A DNA stretch of 64,000 bases from Scleroderma bovista (Eukaryota; Basidiomycota; Agaricomycetes; Boletales; Sclerodermataceae), in assembly GCA_037178675.1 (NCBI GenBank), contig JAYMGJ010000087.1, positions 62,001 to 126,000 of the forward strand, given 5' to 3'. A model generated the notes under the pieces. It did no database searches. It had not been told where the DNA came from and saw nothing but the letters and a program-made list of their open reading frames with translations. This document shows positions 1 through 11,235 of this stretch, piece after piece; the stretch's first letter is position 1, and each line of letters opens with the position of its first letter. The position numbers and the translations under genes are program-made.

Positions 1-95
1 TTATTCACTTGATTTTAACCTTGTATTTCAATAGTGGCATTCGAAAATCAGGGCGCCCATCACCTAGGGAAGGGAATTTGATCCAGAAGGAAAGT
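1..95 (-). repeat. Distal part of the HET-A 3' flanking block
   Basis: This stretch is the reverse complement of sequence found beyond each of the other HET genes, at about 19320-19405, 30560-30655 and 40795-40895. It includes the shared landmarks CCTAGGTGATGGGC and GGTTAAAAT. It was continuous with 1435-1982 before the transposon at 102-1428 inserted. No gene is visible in it. Confidence 0.8.
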
Positions 96-101
96 ATACA
101 C

Positions 102-250
102 TATGGAACTGTAAACCCCAAAAAAATCCGCGATGTGAAAAATCCTTGATTGCGCGATTATGTAACCTCAAATGCGCGATTAGGTGTGCTTGAATGCGCG
201 ATTAGGTATGCTTGAATGCGCGGTTTGAGACTTGAATGTGTGGTTTAAGT
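102..250. repeat. Left TIR of TE-1 with sub-terminal 22-bp repeats
   Basis: After the terminal 40 bp, about four degenerate direct copies of a 22-bp unit (AATGCGCGATTAGGTATGCT and variants) run to about 250. The same motif appears inverted in the right arm. Arrays like this often bind a transposase; that role is inferred. Confidence 0.85.
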
Positions 251-1299
251 TACTCTTCCGAATGTATATAGTAGTAAATCAACTCGATAATAGTAGCTAC
301 TACACAGTACATGTAAATCTACTAATTCTCACTGTCATGTTGGGGTGGCAGGACTGTCATCATGGTCGTTAAGGCAGCCTGTGTTGGGACGTGGGGCCGT
401 CATTGTGCTGATGACCATGGCCGTGACCGTTACCGTCGAGGTGCTGGGGTATGGGGCCATAGTCACCGACGTGCTGGAGTGGTGTGGTCTGCTGTCGTAC
501 AGGTGGTGGATGTCGTCATGCTGGGGTCACGGGTGGGACCATCGAGTTGATGGTGGTGATGCCCGTTGTCGTTGTTGTCGTGCTGGTGGCGGGGCCCTTT
601 GACGTCGTCGTCGGTGGTGTCCGTTGTCACCGCAGAATGCGGGTGGCTGTGGCGCTGTTGTGTACAAGCATGCTGATGTAATCAGAGAAGCTGACAAGGT
701 ATTTGCATCTGTTTGTACCTGAGTTCTTGTAGCGTAGTCAGCCAATTCTAGTCGTTCCCATCCCATTCACCACCACTTCCGCTGACAACGACGACCCACA
801 GCCAGTGCCCACGACGACGGCTGCCAGCTCCGACGTTGACAAGGATGTCGACCACCTCGCCAGTCCTGTCGTCTGACGACAACGATGACCATCCCTGTCC
901 CCACACCATCCCCAACGTCGATGGAGACGACGTGACGACCCCCATCCCCAGGCGTCGTCCGATGATGACGACGACGCCCACCCCTGACGCCTGGCAGCCC
1001 CACCACCATCCAGCGACAATGGCACCCACCCCAAGCCATAGCGACGCTGACCACCGTGCCAGCCCCACCAGCGCAGCATCGATGATCACCACGTGCCCTG
1101 CGTTCGACAGCCACCCCCGCCGTACGAACATAGTATCTAGTTATTTGTGATGTATTACCTAGTTCTAATAAACTTTTTTTTTACTCTACTGGATACAGCA
1201 GAGTGAGAGTGACTAGGAAGAACTGTGGAACTAGACCAGACTGATGCTATGTACTTAGTAGTTACCTTGAGTACATTTATTGCTGTACGCTTGGAGAAG

Positions 1300-1428
1300 T
1301 GGTCTACATCGTGCATTCAGGTATGAAACCGCGCATTCGAGCATACCTAATCGCGCATTTGAGGTTACATAATCGCGCAATCAAGGATTTTTCACATCGC
1401 GGATTTTTTTGGGGTTTACAGTTCCATA
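1300..1428. repeat. Right TIR of TE-1
   Basis: Inverted complement of the left arm, with the motif TAATCGCGC repeated and a terminal GGGGTTTACAGTTCCATA. It has fewer sub-terminal units than the left arm. Confidence 0.85.
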
Positions 1429-1434
1429 ATACAC

Positions 1435-1982
1435 TGCTGGTAAGCCATTTGAGCTGTGAGCATAGTTATTGACAGCAGCCAGCCCATATGCGAGAGGTCA
1501 AGACTCGGCACTCGGCACTCAGACAGACTCACTGGATAATCACCAGGCGGCAAATATTGGTTCCTCCGGTATCCGTATAACGAACCCCGCCGGGATAGCC
1601 TCGATCTCACGTTCCCAGCAAATTGTGCACGTACTGGAACTCTGCTGTGCAACAGACGTGATTATTAGCAGGTGAGGAACACATTGTGTTGAGAATATGA
1701 TATGGGTCTGTCAGGTTATATCCTTTGCGCCTGGGATAATTGAGTTGTGTAGATATAAATGTGAGGTGGGAGAGAAGGGATGGTTGAGGACTTTGGCCAG
1801 TATGCGGCACCCACAAGCAGGACGATTCCTAAACGTGTTCCTTGCTTCAAACTAGAGACTGCAATGATATACAAAAGAATGCATAAAGGATAGACGAACA
1901 AATGGCCAGAGAACAACCGGCGAAGAAAAGGGTGCTTCACATCATCATCTAATCTATATCATTCACCCCACTTGGTCACCCT
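1435..1982 (-). repeat. Proximal 3' flank of HET-A
   Basis: Reading on the minus strand, this follows the HET-A stop codon and matches the sequence after HET-B (18728-19310), HET-C (30204-30560) and HET-D (40542-40790). It presumably holds the 3'UTR and polyadenylation region. No separate gene is supported. Confidence 0.75.
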
Positions 1983-4390
1983 TCATCTCGCCTGACCGTT
2001 CATCCGACCCAAACCAGCGCTTTCATTTCTGTGCCAAACAAATGGCTTTGCAACACTGTACAAAGTTGTTGTGATGTTTGAGCCGGGTTGGCCAGGATCA
2101 GGAAGACGTTGTATGATCCTTGTGACGAGGCACTTGTTGGTGAGTCGAGTAGAGAGCGAAGTCAACAATGATTTGAAGTTGTCGCTACTTGGAAGTGACA
2201 GTATCAGTGAATTGTGTAAACCGAGGTCGCGGAAGTCCGCCCAATTCGAGACCATACAACGACCTAAAGACAGTTTGTGCTTCCTGATGTCCGCCATAGA
2301 AAGTGGCTCTAGCTCAGCAAAGAGGTTTCCTTCACGGTAGAATGAGTCCTTGGAGTCTGTAAAGTGACCATAGTCCCCCAGCTGTTCTCGTAAGGCTCAA
2401 ATATTGTACGAAAGGCACGTGCGCTCACTTCGACACCATCGGATGCGTCCAAGAAATTACAGGGTCCCCCGTCTATTTCGAAGCTAATGTACTTCCTCGG
2501 CCGATCGAGTAGTATCATGAGACCCCGCCAGTCACAGCCGAGAACGGATGTTCCCTAAATAAATAGTGATATCAGTACCAATGAGACTTGTAAAGAAAAG
2601 CAACCCACGTCAACATCAAAGGCTGTCCATTCACCAGATACGTCACTGGAACCGGGGTCGTCAAATACCCCAAGCTTAACTCCACAAATCCTTGAGCTCT
2701 TCCATATGGCAGACGAAATCTGAAGGATTCTGTCTGATCGAAGGAGACGGGTCTGCATAATGCAGACCTGTTCAACCCAAGAACGCGCATTATTTACATG
2801 TCGTACATCTGTTGGCATTCTGTTCTTCATTTCCAGGTATTTATTTTCGATATAGTCCTCCCATGATTCTGAAGTTTGTGGAATTGTGTTAGATTCATCA
2901 GAAACGACACGTACCCACTCCTTTCCAAGAGATTGCCAAAGGCCCACTACGAGGCAAGTGTTAGTTAGATTATCAGAATAGACTTTAATGCCAAGGCAAG
3001 TGGTGCTGGTCAGCGTGAGCGTGTCTCCGGCGAATTCCTTTGGGTACGCGTCATAGTAAATAAGGCCATTCTCAATGAGTGCGCTATCGTCGATTTTGAA
3101 TGTGGTGTTGCGACGTGGCGGGTCTTGATATCTGAGATAGACTTGGCACAATTTCCATAGGGGGGGAGTGGAGGGGAGGGCTGCTGAAGTGGTATCCCGA
3201 CTAGTAGAAGAATGTCGTATAAACCAGAAGGCTGGTTCTGGATCTCTGTAGTAATTAGATTCCGACAAAACCAAATCGATGGTCTCTGGTGAATACATTG
3301 GACCACGGCGGCATGGTAGCCGGGCTTTGAAGCAAGAGCGAGAGCCGCGAGAGGGCTGGAGGGGCAGCCAAATCTGGATGCCACGATTCGTGATCGGGAA
3401 TGTGCCGAGTCGATCCTCGATCGACTCCAGCTCTTCTTTGGGGACGTCCTCTTTGAGAAATTCGATGTATTCGTCGTGACCCATCAACACCATTGTACCA
3501 CAATACTTGAAGAGGCTCGGGTCATCCGCGAGGATATTGCCAGTCAGCTTATCGCTGTCTAAACAACTCCACGCAAAGATGCTTTGGTCACTCGATGCGC
3601 GGATGATCTCCAGCTGCAGACGGTGAAACGCTTTCTTCCCCTCTCCATACAGCATCGGCATGTTCACTTCCAGCAGACCCATCATCGAGTAAGCTCTGTC
3701 CTCCACTCGCGTCGTCGTACGATTGGCCGCCCACGACATGATTTGAGCAACACATGGACGGTTTCCACAAAGTCCATGCGTCAATGTATGCTCCGGAATG
3801 TTAGTGATGAGTGACAAGGTAGGTGCAAGCATCCTCTTGTCACCTATGTTTTGCCAATTCTTGTTGAAAAACTGGACGTCACTTGGGGCTATCAACTCTT
3901 GTAGCGTCCACCCACGCGAGAACCACTCCGGCCAGCCATTGAAATCGGGATACCTCTCACGGTCGCTCGCAGTGGGAATGCATGAACCGGGGACGTCGTA
4001 GAGGTATGCATAGCACACTCTCGCGTTTTCGTACCACCGATACATGGAATTGATGGCCTCGGATAGCTCTGCGCTGCTTCGTTTGTCGATGCAGCAAGTA
4101 TCGATCCACAACCGCTCATATCCATCCTTCTGAGCCTGCTCGCAGCTATCGAGGATCTTTCGATATCCAGCACGCTGGCGAATTTCATCTCTGTCCTGTC
4201 TGTCCATCTTCGCGAGCTCAACGATCTCGTCATAGTCCACTTCTTCCTCGACCCACCGATGGGACAGAATTGCGTACTCTGTTGCTTCATCATCGCCGAT
4301 CTCTAGGACTTTGGTGCGACGATCCACTCGCTTTCCCTCTCTAATCGAACTCTCCCTCTTAAGAAAAGCTTTGACGTTGATCAGGCGCAT
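1983..4390 (-). CDS. HET-A, HET/DUF8212 domain protein, 3 coding exons, ~757 aa
   Basis: A heterokaryon-incompatibility-type protein. The family triggers non-self recognition or cell death in filamentous fungi; a role here is inferred from the family. Exons are 4390-2609, 2554-2429 and 2348-1983, with introns of 54 and 80 nt (GTGGGT...TAG and GTGAGC...AAG). All phases are 0 and the layout matches the three paralogs. Visible HET motifs are SHRW, WIDTCCIDKRS with ELSEAINSMYRWY, and RGWTLQELIAPS. They are followed by the DUF8212 segment ending MPMLYGEGKKAFHRLQ and FAW. The start MRLINVKAFL directly follows a 5'UTR intron (4392-4447). HET-A is the most diverged live copy and the only one on the minus strand. 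No NACHT, WD40 or TPR module follows; the remaining C-terminal ~480 residues are unassigned. Confidence 0.93.
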
Positions 4391-5490
4391 GCTGTGCAAA
4401 TGTACATTAGCTTCGACGGAATCATCAACTGTGAATGGTATCCATACCTCCTTTCACAGAATTGTTGGATTGGAAAGGTAAATGTGAAGTTGTGGTGGTA
4501 AAGGTGCAGGATAATACGTGAAGTTTCTCCTGACTTAAAAGCTTCCCCATAACACAGCAAGTAATTGAGCGCCCTATGGGGCGTATAGTACAGCCTTCTT
4601 GATCTCCCAGCCGCTTTCATTGAGTCTCTGTCTGATGGAGAAGACTTTGCTGCCTTCTATCGACGATAAATTGATCTTGAACAATTCATCATAGACAGAA
4701 GACAACATATTAGAAGTTCCTTGACCATGCACCCGAATCACTCGACTCACCCCTCCCACAGTCAACCCACCTGGCGAGTAGCACTGGGGGAGTATCATAC
4801 CGTGTCGTACCATTGGCTGCGCCAAGATGGCGAGCATCCGAGTGGCTAACGCACGAGTGGGGGTTATGCTGAGGCAAAGCGGAGAGATGGTGGTACATGT
4901 GCCCGGTGATATGGGTTAGAAGTGTACAGCAACATAGTGGAGATAACACAGAGAACTGTGCCGTCTTAGCCACCAGCGTCCTACCTGCGGGTTGCCAGTA
5001 CACCAATCACCGATCTTCCGACCAATCACCGGAGTTGGAGGCTAAGGCTGTTCTGACCCGCGCTGTCGCTGAGCGCTGAGCGCTGAGCACTGGCCTGTCG
5101 CATGCGGGGATGCTCAAAGTCGGCAGTCGAGGGAATCAAAGAGCTCGAGGTGCCGATTCTAGTCTCCCAAAGCCAAACTCTAAGTTAGAGGAAGATAGTC
5201 CTTTGCAGATTCATGGATGGTGTTTTCTCTGGTTTGGCGCGTTGTTTAGTGGGCGTCAGTACCTCAGTCAGTGGTGTCTACGCCTGTTCGTGCACGTCGT
5301 CCGCTGCGATGGCATCGGTCGGAAAGTTGCAAACGCTGCTGACGATCAGCACAGCGACGACCGTCTTTCCCCCGCTCATCCACGAGGTCCGCGAAACTAC
5401 GGCTGGTCCGACCACAGCCTTCCTGATCAAGACTCGGCTGTTCCCTCACCAATTGAAGTTAGTCAGTCTGGTCGCATATAACACAGACCA
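4391..5490 (-). promoter_or_regulatory. HET-A 5' block with 5'UTR intron
   Basis: A 56-nt 5'UTR intron (4392-4447; GTATGG...CACAG) ends one base before the start codon. Beyond it, about 1 kb is shared with the upstream regions of HET-B, HET-C and HET-D, so the promoter was duplicated with the gene. Short reading frames here are not conserved as protein. The far end reaches to within about 50 bp of the divergent P450 start, so the two genes may share regulatory DNA. Confidence 0.7.
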
Positions 5491-5537
5491 TTGGTGTGGT
5501 GGAACATCCCTCTCTCTCTTCTTGCGACGACCCCGTC

Positions 5538-7612
5538 ATGTCACTCAAAATGCTCGAGAACCTCCCCGACCTTGCATTCCAGGCCAAAGCCGCCGGAGCA
5601 CTCGTCGTCCTCGCCGTCCTTGCCAGCGCTGTTCGTTCTCAGATCAAGGCAAGAAGGCGTTTTCCTCTGCCTCCTGGTCCTCCAGGCCACTGGCTGTTTG
5701 GAAATGCCCTCCCAAAGGAAAAGTACGTCTAGGTCCTGCCTCACCCGAGGCATTGCTTACCGGACTCTCCCCTAGCCAATCTCAGCACTTTGCGGAGTGG
5801 ATAAACCAATATGGCTCTGTCATCTCCCTCCGCCTCGGGCCAAAGATCATGATCATCATTGGACGCTACCAGGTACAGAACCTAGCCAATACTTCATGCT
5901 ACCTAGCTGATACATGCGCCTGTTAGGAATCTGTAGACATCATGGAGAAGGAGGGTGGTTTGCTGGCAGATCGCCCTCGTGCTGTTGCAGCGGGTGAAAT
6001 CATGTCGCGCGGACTCCGAATGATCCTCGCTCCCGCAGGCGAGCAGTTCCGTAGATTGCGTAGGTAAGTGAAGCCAGTCCGTCCACCGCATATATCCATG
6101 TGTATGTACTTTCCAGGGCGGCACACACACATCTACAGGCAAAAGCATCAGAGTCGTATGCCCCCATCCAAATGCAAGCAGCAAGCGATGTCATCATCGA
6201 TATCCTCAACGACCCGAAGCACCACCAGGCTCATGCTAACCGATATGCCGCCTCGGTTATTCTGCGTGTGACGTATGGAAAGTCAACCCCTACACAAACA
6301 AACGCACCTGAGATCGTCATCATCCACAAAATGCTCAAGCGTTTCCAAACTCTCATGCGCCCCGGTGCCCTCCTCATCGAGAGGTATCCGATCTTGAAGT
6401 ATGTGCCAGGCTATGCGAGCTACCTCGAAGACTGGCGCAAAGAAGAGAGTCAGCTCTTCCACGACCAACTCGATCGTGTTGCGAGAGAACTGGTACGTGT
6501 GGTTCTCGCAGGCCTTGAGCTGTTTTGTGACCAGTTCTATAGAAATCTGGAGACGCGGGACCTTCATTCGCTAGATACCTCCTTGAAAATCAGAATACAC
6601 ACAAGCTCTCTGACGAAGAAATGGCCTACCTCGCGGGTTCCCTCTTCGGTGCTGGCTCAGATACGGTAAGTTGCAGTGATTGTCCTAACCCGCCGCTCAT
6701 CGAACCCTCTAGACCGCTGTCGCCATCATGGTTTTGGTCATGGCTGCCGCTTGCTTCCCTGAGGCGCAGTACATCGTCCAAGAAGAATTAGACAATGTCG
6801 TCGGCCGCGACCGGGGTATGTTGGCTATGTTGTGAAATGATTGCATAATTTGCTGATGGGGTGTGCATAGCACCCACCTTTGACGACTACGATGCTCTTC
6901 CGCAAATCCAAGCATACATGCTTGAGTGTCTCCGCTGGAGACCAGTCACGACGCTAGGTATGGTCATCATTCCCATAGCTACGCGGTACTAATAACATAT
7001 GCCAGGGTTTGCTCATCGTGCTCTCACGGACATCGTCTACGTGAGTACCTTCCTTCTACGACTGTCATCAACACCTAACGTTTTCTCCAGAAAGACTTTT
7101 GTATCCCCGAAGGAGCGATCGTGTTCGGAAACCATTGGTAGGCAGTCGCGGATCAGTATATGCCTTCGACTGACTGACCTCACAACTTCCCATGACATCC
7201 CATAGGGCTATCTCTAGGGACCCAGCCGTATACCCCAACCCCGACAAATTCGACCCTCAGAGGTGGCTGAACAATGACGGACGTGTCCGCGACGATCTGC
7301 GATTCCCAAGTTTCGGATTCGGCAGACGGTGCGTCCCATCTTCGTTAAACCTTACACACCGGTGCTGGTGCTGACTTATCGCATAGTGTCTGCCCGGGCC
7401 AACATATTGCCAACCGGTCCATCTTTATCAATGCGGCGCTGCTCCTGTGGTCTTTCCGGATCACGCAAGACCCGAATGCGCCCGTCGACGAAAAGGGTTT
7501 CGTCGATGGTGTCATTGCGCACCCGAAACCGTTTGCGGTGTGCTTTGAGCCTCGGGTCGGGGATGAGAAGCATTTGCGGCAGGTGATGGAGAAGTATGCG
7601 AAGGATTTGTGA
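5538..7612 (+). CDS. Cytochrome P450 monooxygenase, 11 exons, 512 aa
   Basis: Exons, all with consistent phases: 5538-5722, 5776-5872, 5927-6063, 6117-6492, 6543-6665, 6713-6815, 6871-6957, 7006-7040, 7091-7137, 7206-7328 and 7387-7612, summing to 1539 nt. The protein has an N-terminal membrane anchor (about residues 16-33) and a proline-rich hinge RFPLPPGPPG (41-50). It has the I-helix GAGSDTT (~301-307), E359-x-x-R362, the FDPQRW segment (412-417) and the heme loop FGFGRRVCPG with Cys440 as the thiolate ligand. This is a complete microsomal class II enzyme that takes electrons from a P450 reductase. The sequence resembles fungal hydroxylases annotated O-methylsterigmatocystin-oxidoreductase-like, but the substrate is unknown. 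No biosynthetic backbone gene is nearby. The start at 5538 is chosen; an in-frame ATG at 5496 and one at 5550 are alternatives. Confidence 0.95.
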
Positions 7613-8738
7613 GGCGGAGAGGTCTGTCATCGTGTCTTTGTCAGACGTATTCATGTGTATGTAATTCAGGTAGTGGTATGTTGTAAGGGGCCTTTAATCC
7701 GAGATATCTATAGAACTTTTCTTTCTTTGAACCACTGTTTAAAACTTGCTGACAGAAAGTTGAATACTCTTGCGTGATCCTCAGTACAGCCACCAAACTC
7801 AACGAGCCCAAGTAGTCAAGTCGAAGTTGCATTATTAGCAATGAAGCCCAAGACACAAAAACCAGCTATTAATGCGATATGCAGTAGAGGTAATCCCGAC
7901 TCCTACCGCCACATAAGACATCCTGGAATGTCGCCATGTACTTTTGCCCACGCCCGACATGTGCCGTTCAGTCAAAAATTTCTGGAGGTGCATCATTTTC
8001 TGCGTAAGCGATTTAATATTGGACACAACGGACGGAATTATCCGCAGGAGTTGAGAGTCCCCCTGGCACGAGACAGAAGGCTTGACGGGTGAGGTAGTTG
8101 GCGAAGAAGCCTGCCCTGATGATCATGAAATATCCTAGTAACGCCGATCATAGATCTACCCCTCCGAAGGACGAGTGTCGGTACTTGACGATAGTACTCC
8201 TGTTGTGTCTACGTGCAGCATTGCCAGTCTTCCGAACATGTCTCAGATAAAGGAACTTTTGATTTGATTCGTCAAGCGTGCATGTTCTGAGAACGGCGCT
8301 GACGATGACGAAAACACATGCATTTTGCCTTCTGACCATGGCCAGTAGTCTACTACTCCCAGACCTTTCGTTTCGTCCATTACTAGTGTACAATGCGCCT
8401 AGACGAGACACGTTATAAAAGACGCACTCACAATCTGTCGATGTCACCTCCGTGTTGTCCAGGGATGATAAGTCGCCTTGCCATGGAATGCAAAGGCAGT
8501 GAAAGTGGATGCTAAGTGAGTTTGGGTGATCCTACCCAAGTCTTACCAGTGTACAGCGCAGCGAGACGACACATGATAGAGGACACACACGATCTGTCGA
8601 CGTCATAGAGTCGTCTTGCGGTGTAAACCTCGCGAATGTTTGGATTTTCAAGCATATAGCAAACAACAAACAACAACAACTTCACAAACACCAAGCTCAA
8701 ACTACTAATCGTACATTTCAGGGACAATCACATAACCT
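7613..8738. other. Intergenic, with an 80-bp imperfect direct repeat
   Basis: No gene is supported. Two related segments, about 8386-8463 and 8550-8628, share GTGTACA.CGC, CGAGAC and ATCTGTCGA with the same spacing, about 163 bp apart. On the minus strand they lie downstream of the small gene at 8739-9331. Confidence 0.5.
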
Positions 8739-9331
8739 TCAGCATGAAGTTAAAACGAACTCCTGTTGGGCACTGGGGGGTGCCAGCAAGGTGGTGAGGA
8801 AGATCTGGAGTAAGGTATGAATAACAACATCCCGATGATGATGAGCAGCTTTGTAATACCTGGCCGCTTGGTACTGGAGCAGTCCAACCATTAGCACTGG
8901 GAGGTCCTGGCGCGATGCTATATAGGGGAAGGCCAAGGTCAGAAACGGTCAAATTGCAACAGTGACTCGATGATTCACCTGTAAGTGTTGGGGCTCAACG
9001 AGTTGATTGTCCAGTATCGAGGCTGCGGGTGCTGATCGTCATATGACTGGATATAGATTTGCCATGTTTGCTCATTATACTCGGCCCACTTCGACTCTGT
9101 TGAATCAGTGAAAATATTGTAGGTGCAGACGTCGCCGGATTGGTTTTTCTTGAAGAACAAACACTAGTGACATGGTAGCAGTTCACCAAAAGTCAGTTGG
9201 AGAGTAACGGGACCTACTGCTGCTTTGCCGTATTGGTCAGCCACAACATTGTTTGCTGGGTCAACGACAACGGGTACGCCGTTGACCGTCAAAGTGTACG
9301 AGCCCTGACTCAGTTGGCAGATGTTGGACAT
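8739..9331 (-). CDS. Small hypothetical protein, 4 exons, 140 aa, beta-strand rich
   Basis: Exons 9331-9218, 9163-8979, 8917-8860 and 8804-8739 join without a frame break (423 nt). Introns are 54, 61 and 55 nt with GT-AG ends. The protein starts MSNICQLSQGSYTLTVNG and ends QQEFVLTSC. There is no signal peptide or membrane segment. The layout (GSYTLTVNG near the start, aromatic PRYWTINSLSPNTY in the middle, a terminal hydrophobic strand) resembles small fungal beta-trefoil proteins such as protease inhibitors or lectins, but this is a weak visual likeness. The splicing solution is better supported than the function. Confidence 0.7.
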
Positions 9332-10489
9332 GATGAAAACAGTGTGTCGAGTGCTGACTTTGAGAGGACCGAACTGACTGTCCTTTTATTCAATTCACAA
9401 CGGGCGCTTCAATGATCACCGATGACCATTCATCAACTTGATCACATCCACTTTCAAACTTTGGTCTTGTTCGTTTCCTGTTCGAATGGAACTTATGTGA
9501 CTTTCTTACGTGCCAGATCGTTCCAGCCTCCGGCACGAGGGTCTTCCGTCTGACGTTTCTGGATGTATGACCATATCATGGCTCCCGGGTAAGGCTTCTC
9601 CCTTCCTGCACATACCTAATATTCACTAGCACTGGGAATTGTGACTGATGGCAAAGTATGAATGCGATCCGAGTAGAAGAAACTGCGTGCGTTTTAGTGA
9701 CTCCAGCCTTTGATTCTGATGCAGATTTCTTAGATCAGATAATTCCGGCTGGCGCAAGGTTCAGATTAGCCGGCAGCCTTGATCTGATAAAAGAAATTTC
9801 GCAATCGTCACCGTAACGTCCTGCTGAGGAAGAAGTCACATGGATAACACGACGTCTACTGGGGCATGTGTATAACAGCATCTACGTAATTGGACTGACC
9901 TCTGCATGTAGTAGTTTCCTTGTGGCGGACCAAAGTGGAAACGTATGGAATGCCTTTAGCTATGCACTGTCTGGGAGCACGTGTCTTCTAATCATTCGAA
10001 TGTCGTTCCGAGCCGACTATCTGCAACCCTGTGCAACATGTAGCCAAGAAACGTAAAAGTGCACAAAGTATTACATTCCTGTTCGGTTTAGCTTTGACGC
10101 TGTTTCCGTTCAATTAGAATAATATTTGCTGAGTATTCAAATAAACGCATAGCGTATGACCGACGAAGCACTGCACAGTGCGGCTATGTGCGGTGGCAAT
10201 CCTCCATTGATCGATGAGCAGAGAGTGATGGTATTTATCCATGGAGAGTAAGCTCTGTTATTTACTCGAATGGTTAGCTTCATTGTGTGGTGCGTAGACA
10301 GAGCAAGTCGGCTTTGGAGAGATTCTCTCGGAGGGGGGGGGAGTATGAGAGCAAGACTCCCTCAGCCCACCAATTAGCCTGGTGCTAAACAAAGTCTGTA
10401 CTAAAATAGAGAAAGGATATAGAACGAAATCAGGTCAAGCTTTACAGAAGATGAGATACATATACGGATGTTAACATCAACCATCAGAA
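9332..10489. other. Intergenic, nothing recognised
   Basis: It holds the presumed promoter of the minus-strand small gene and otherwise only short unsupported reading frames. A nine-G run lies near 10330. I see no RNA gene, repeat pair or conserved motif. Confidence 0.4.
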
Positions 10490-11235
10490 TTAAGAGATGA
10501 CGATGATGTGTCGCTCCCATTGAGGGACTTGCTGGGAAGCCCTCGAAGAGTCACAGCTATCATCATCACCAATGGGAGGGAGTCGGATATTGTTGCCTGA
10601 GAGCCTTGTGCCATTGACCGTAAGGATATGTCTCACTTCCCCAACCTGCAAGTCAGCCCTCTTCAAAAATACATCCGCTTCTTCACATTCGTCCACTGCA
10701 ATCATGTGCATCACCTCAATTTCACGGAGGCGAAGGCGTCGATATTTAGCTTGTGCAGAAAATGCATTACGACTTGCCCGAGCAAGTTGTAACATGCAGA
10801 GTGAATGGAGGTTTTCGACCTCCTGGGACCTCTTGGCCGATACCTACAAATCACCACGAGTTGTCCAAATAGTCGTGAAAAATATTCCCAACCGTTGTCA
10901 ATATGACCTTGGCCTTTTTACGGGGTTCATCAGCCGAATCTGAAGGTAAGAAAAGCTCGAAGCACGTTCGTTTAGTTGGGCGACCACCTGGGCTAGGCAC
11001 TTCAGCGCTGAGCGGGTGGATCATCGCCTGCAACAGCTGGCTTCTTGGTTTGCGAGGGAGGGCTTGTTTGATCCACTTGGGAAAAGGGCGGTGTGAATTT
11101 ACGCCGAGTTGTCATATATTGTGAGGGACTTGATGAAGCCTCAGACGAGCCCGTCGTCATTGCGAGGTTTTCTGTGGGCGTGAAAGTTTGTGGTGCGACA
11201 TGCCGCATGCCGGTAGAATTCAGGCTCCTTCCCAT
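10490..11235 (-). CDS. Hypothetical nuclear-type coiled-coil protein, 3 exons, ~208 aa
   Basis: Proposed exons are 11235-11077, 11027-10893 and 10822-10490, with introns of 49 and 70 nt. All junctions are phase 0 and the total is 627 nt. The N-terminal ~90 residues are Ser/Thr/Pro-rich and disordered, and a basic patch PRKKAK could be a nuclear signal. The last exon is a charged helix (EVENLHSLCMLQLARASRNA then RRLRLREIEVMHMI) likely to form a coiled coil. I do not recognise the family. The second intron donor is the least certain element: reading on to the in-frame stop at DNSW would give a shorter protein. Confidence 0.6.

Larger units (their letters stand above)
102..1428. mobile_element. 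TIR element TE-1, 1327 bp, 6-bp target duplication, non-autonomous
   Basis: The ends are long inverted repeats starting TATGGAACTGTAAACCCC on the left (from 102) and its complement on the right (ending 1428). The match runs about 120 bp with few differences. ATACAC flanks both sides (96-101 and 1429-1434), and the empty site can be reconstructed from the flanks of HET-C and HET-D. Each end carries sub-terminal direct repeats of about 22 bp built on AATGCGCGATTAGG. The middle is GTC/GTG-rich at 330-620 and GAC/CCA-rich at 770-1130. It encodes no transposase, so it is a foldback or MITE-like passenger. The superfamily cannot be named from this alone. A decayed relative lies at 59341-59910. Confidence 0.9.

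Noticed and set aside
345..1150. Overlapping frames inside TE-1
   Set aside because: The same triplet-composition effect, with no transposase motif.
5110..5926. Frames of 123 and 237 codons overlapping the P450 start
   Set aside because: The region upstream of 5490 is the HET 5' block shared by other copies without frame conservation; the rest is a shadow of P450 exons.
10130..10160. Possible CRISPR or regularly spaced repeats anywhere in the window
   Set aside because: No array of identical spaced repeats was found. The genome is eukaryotic.
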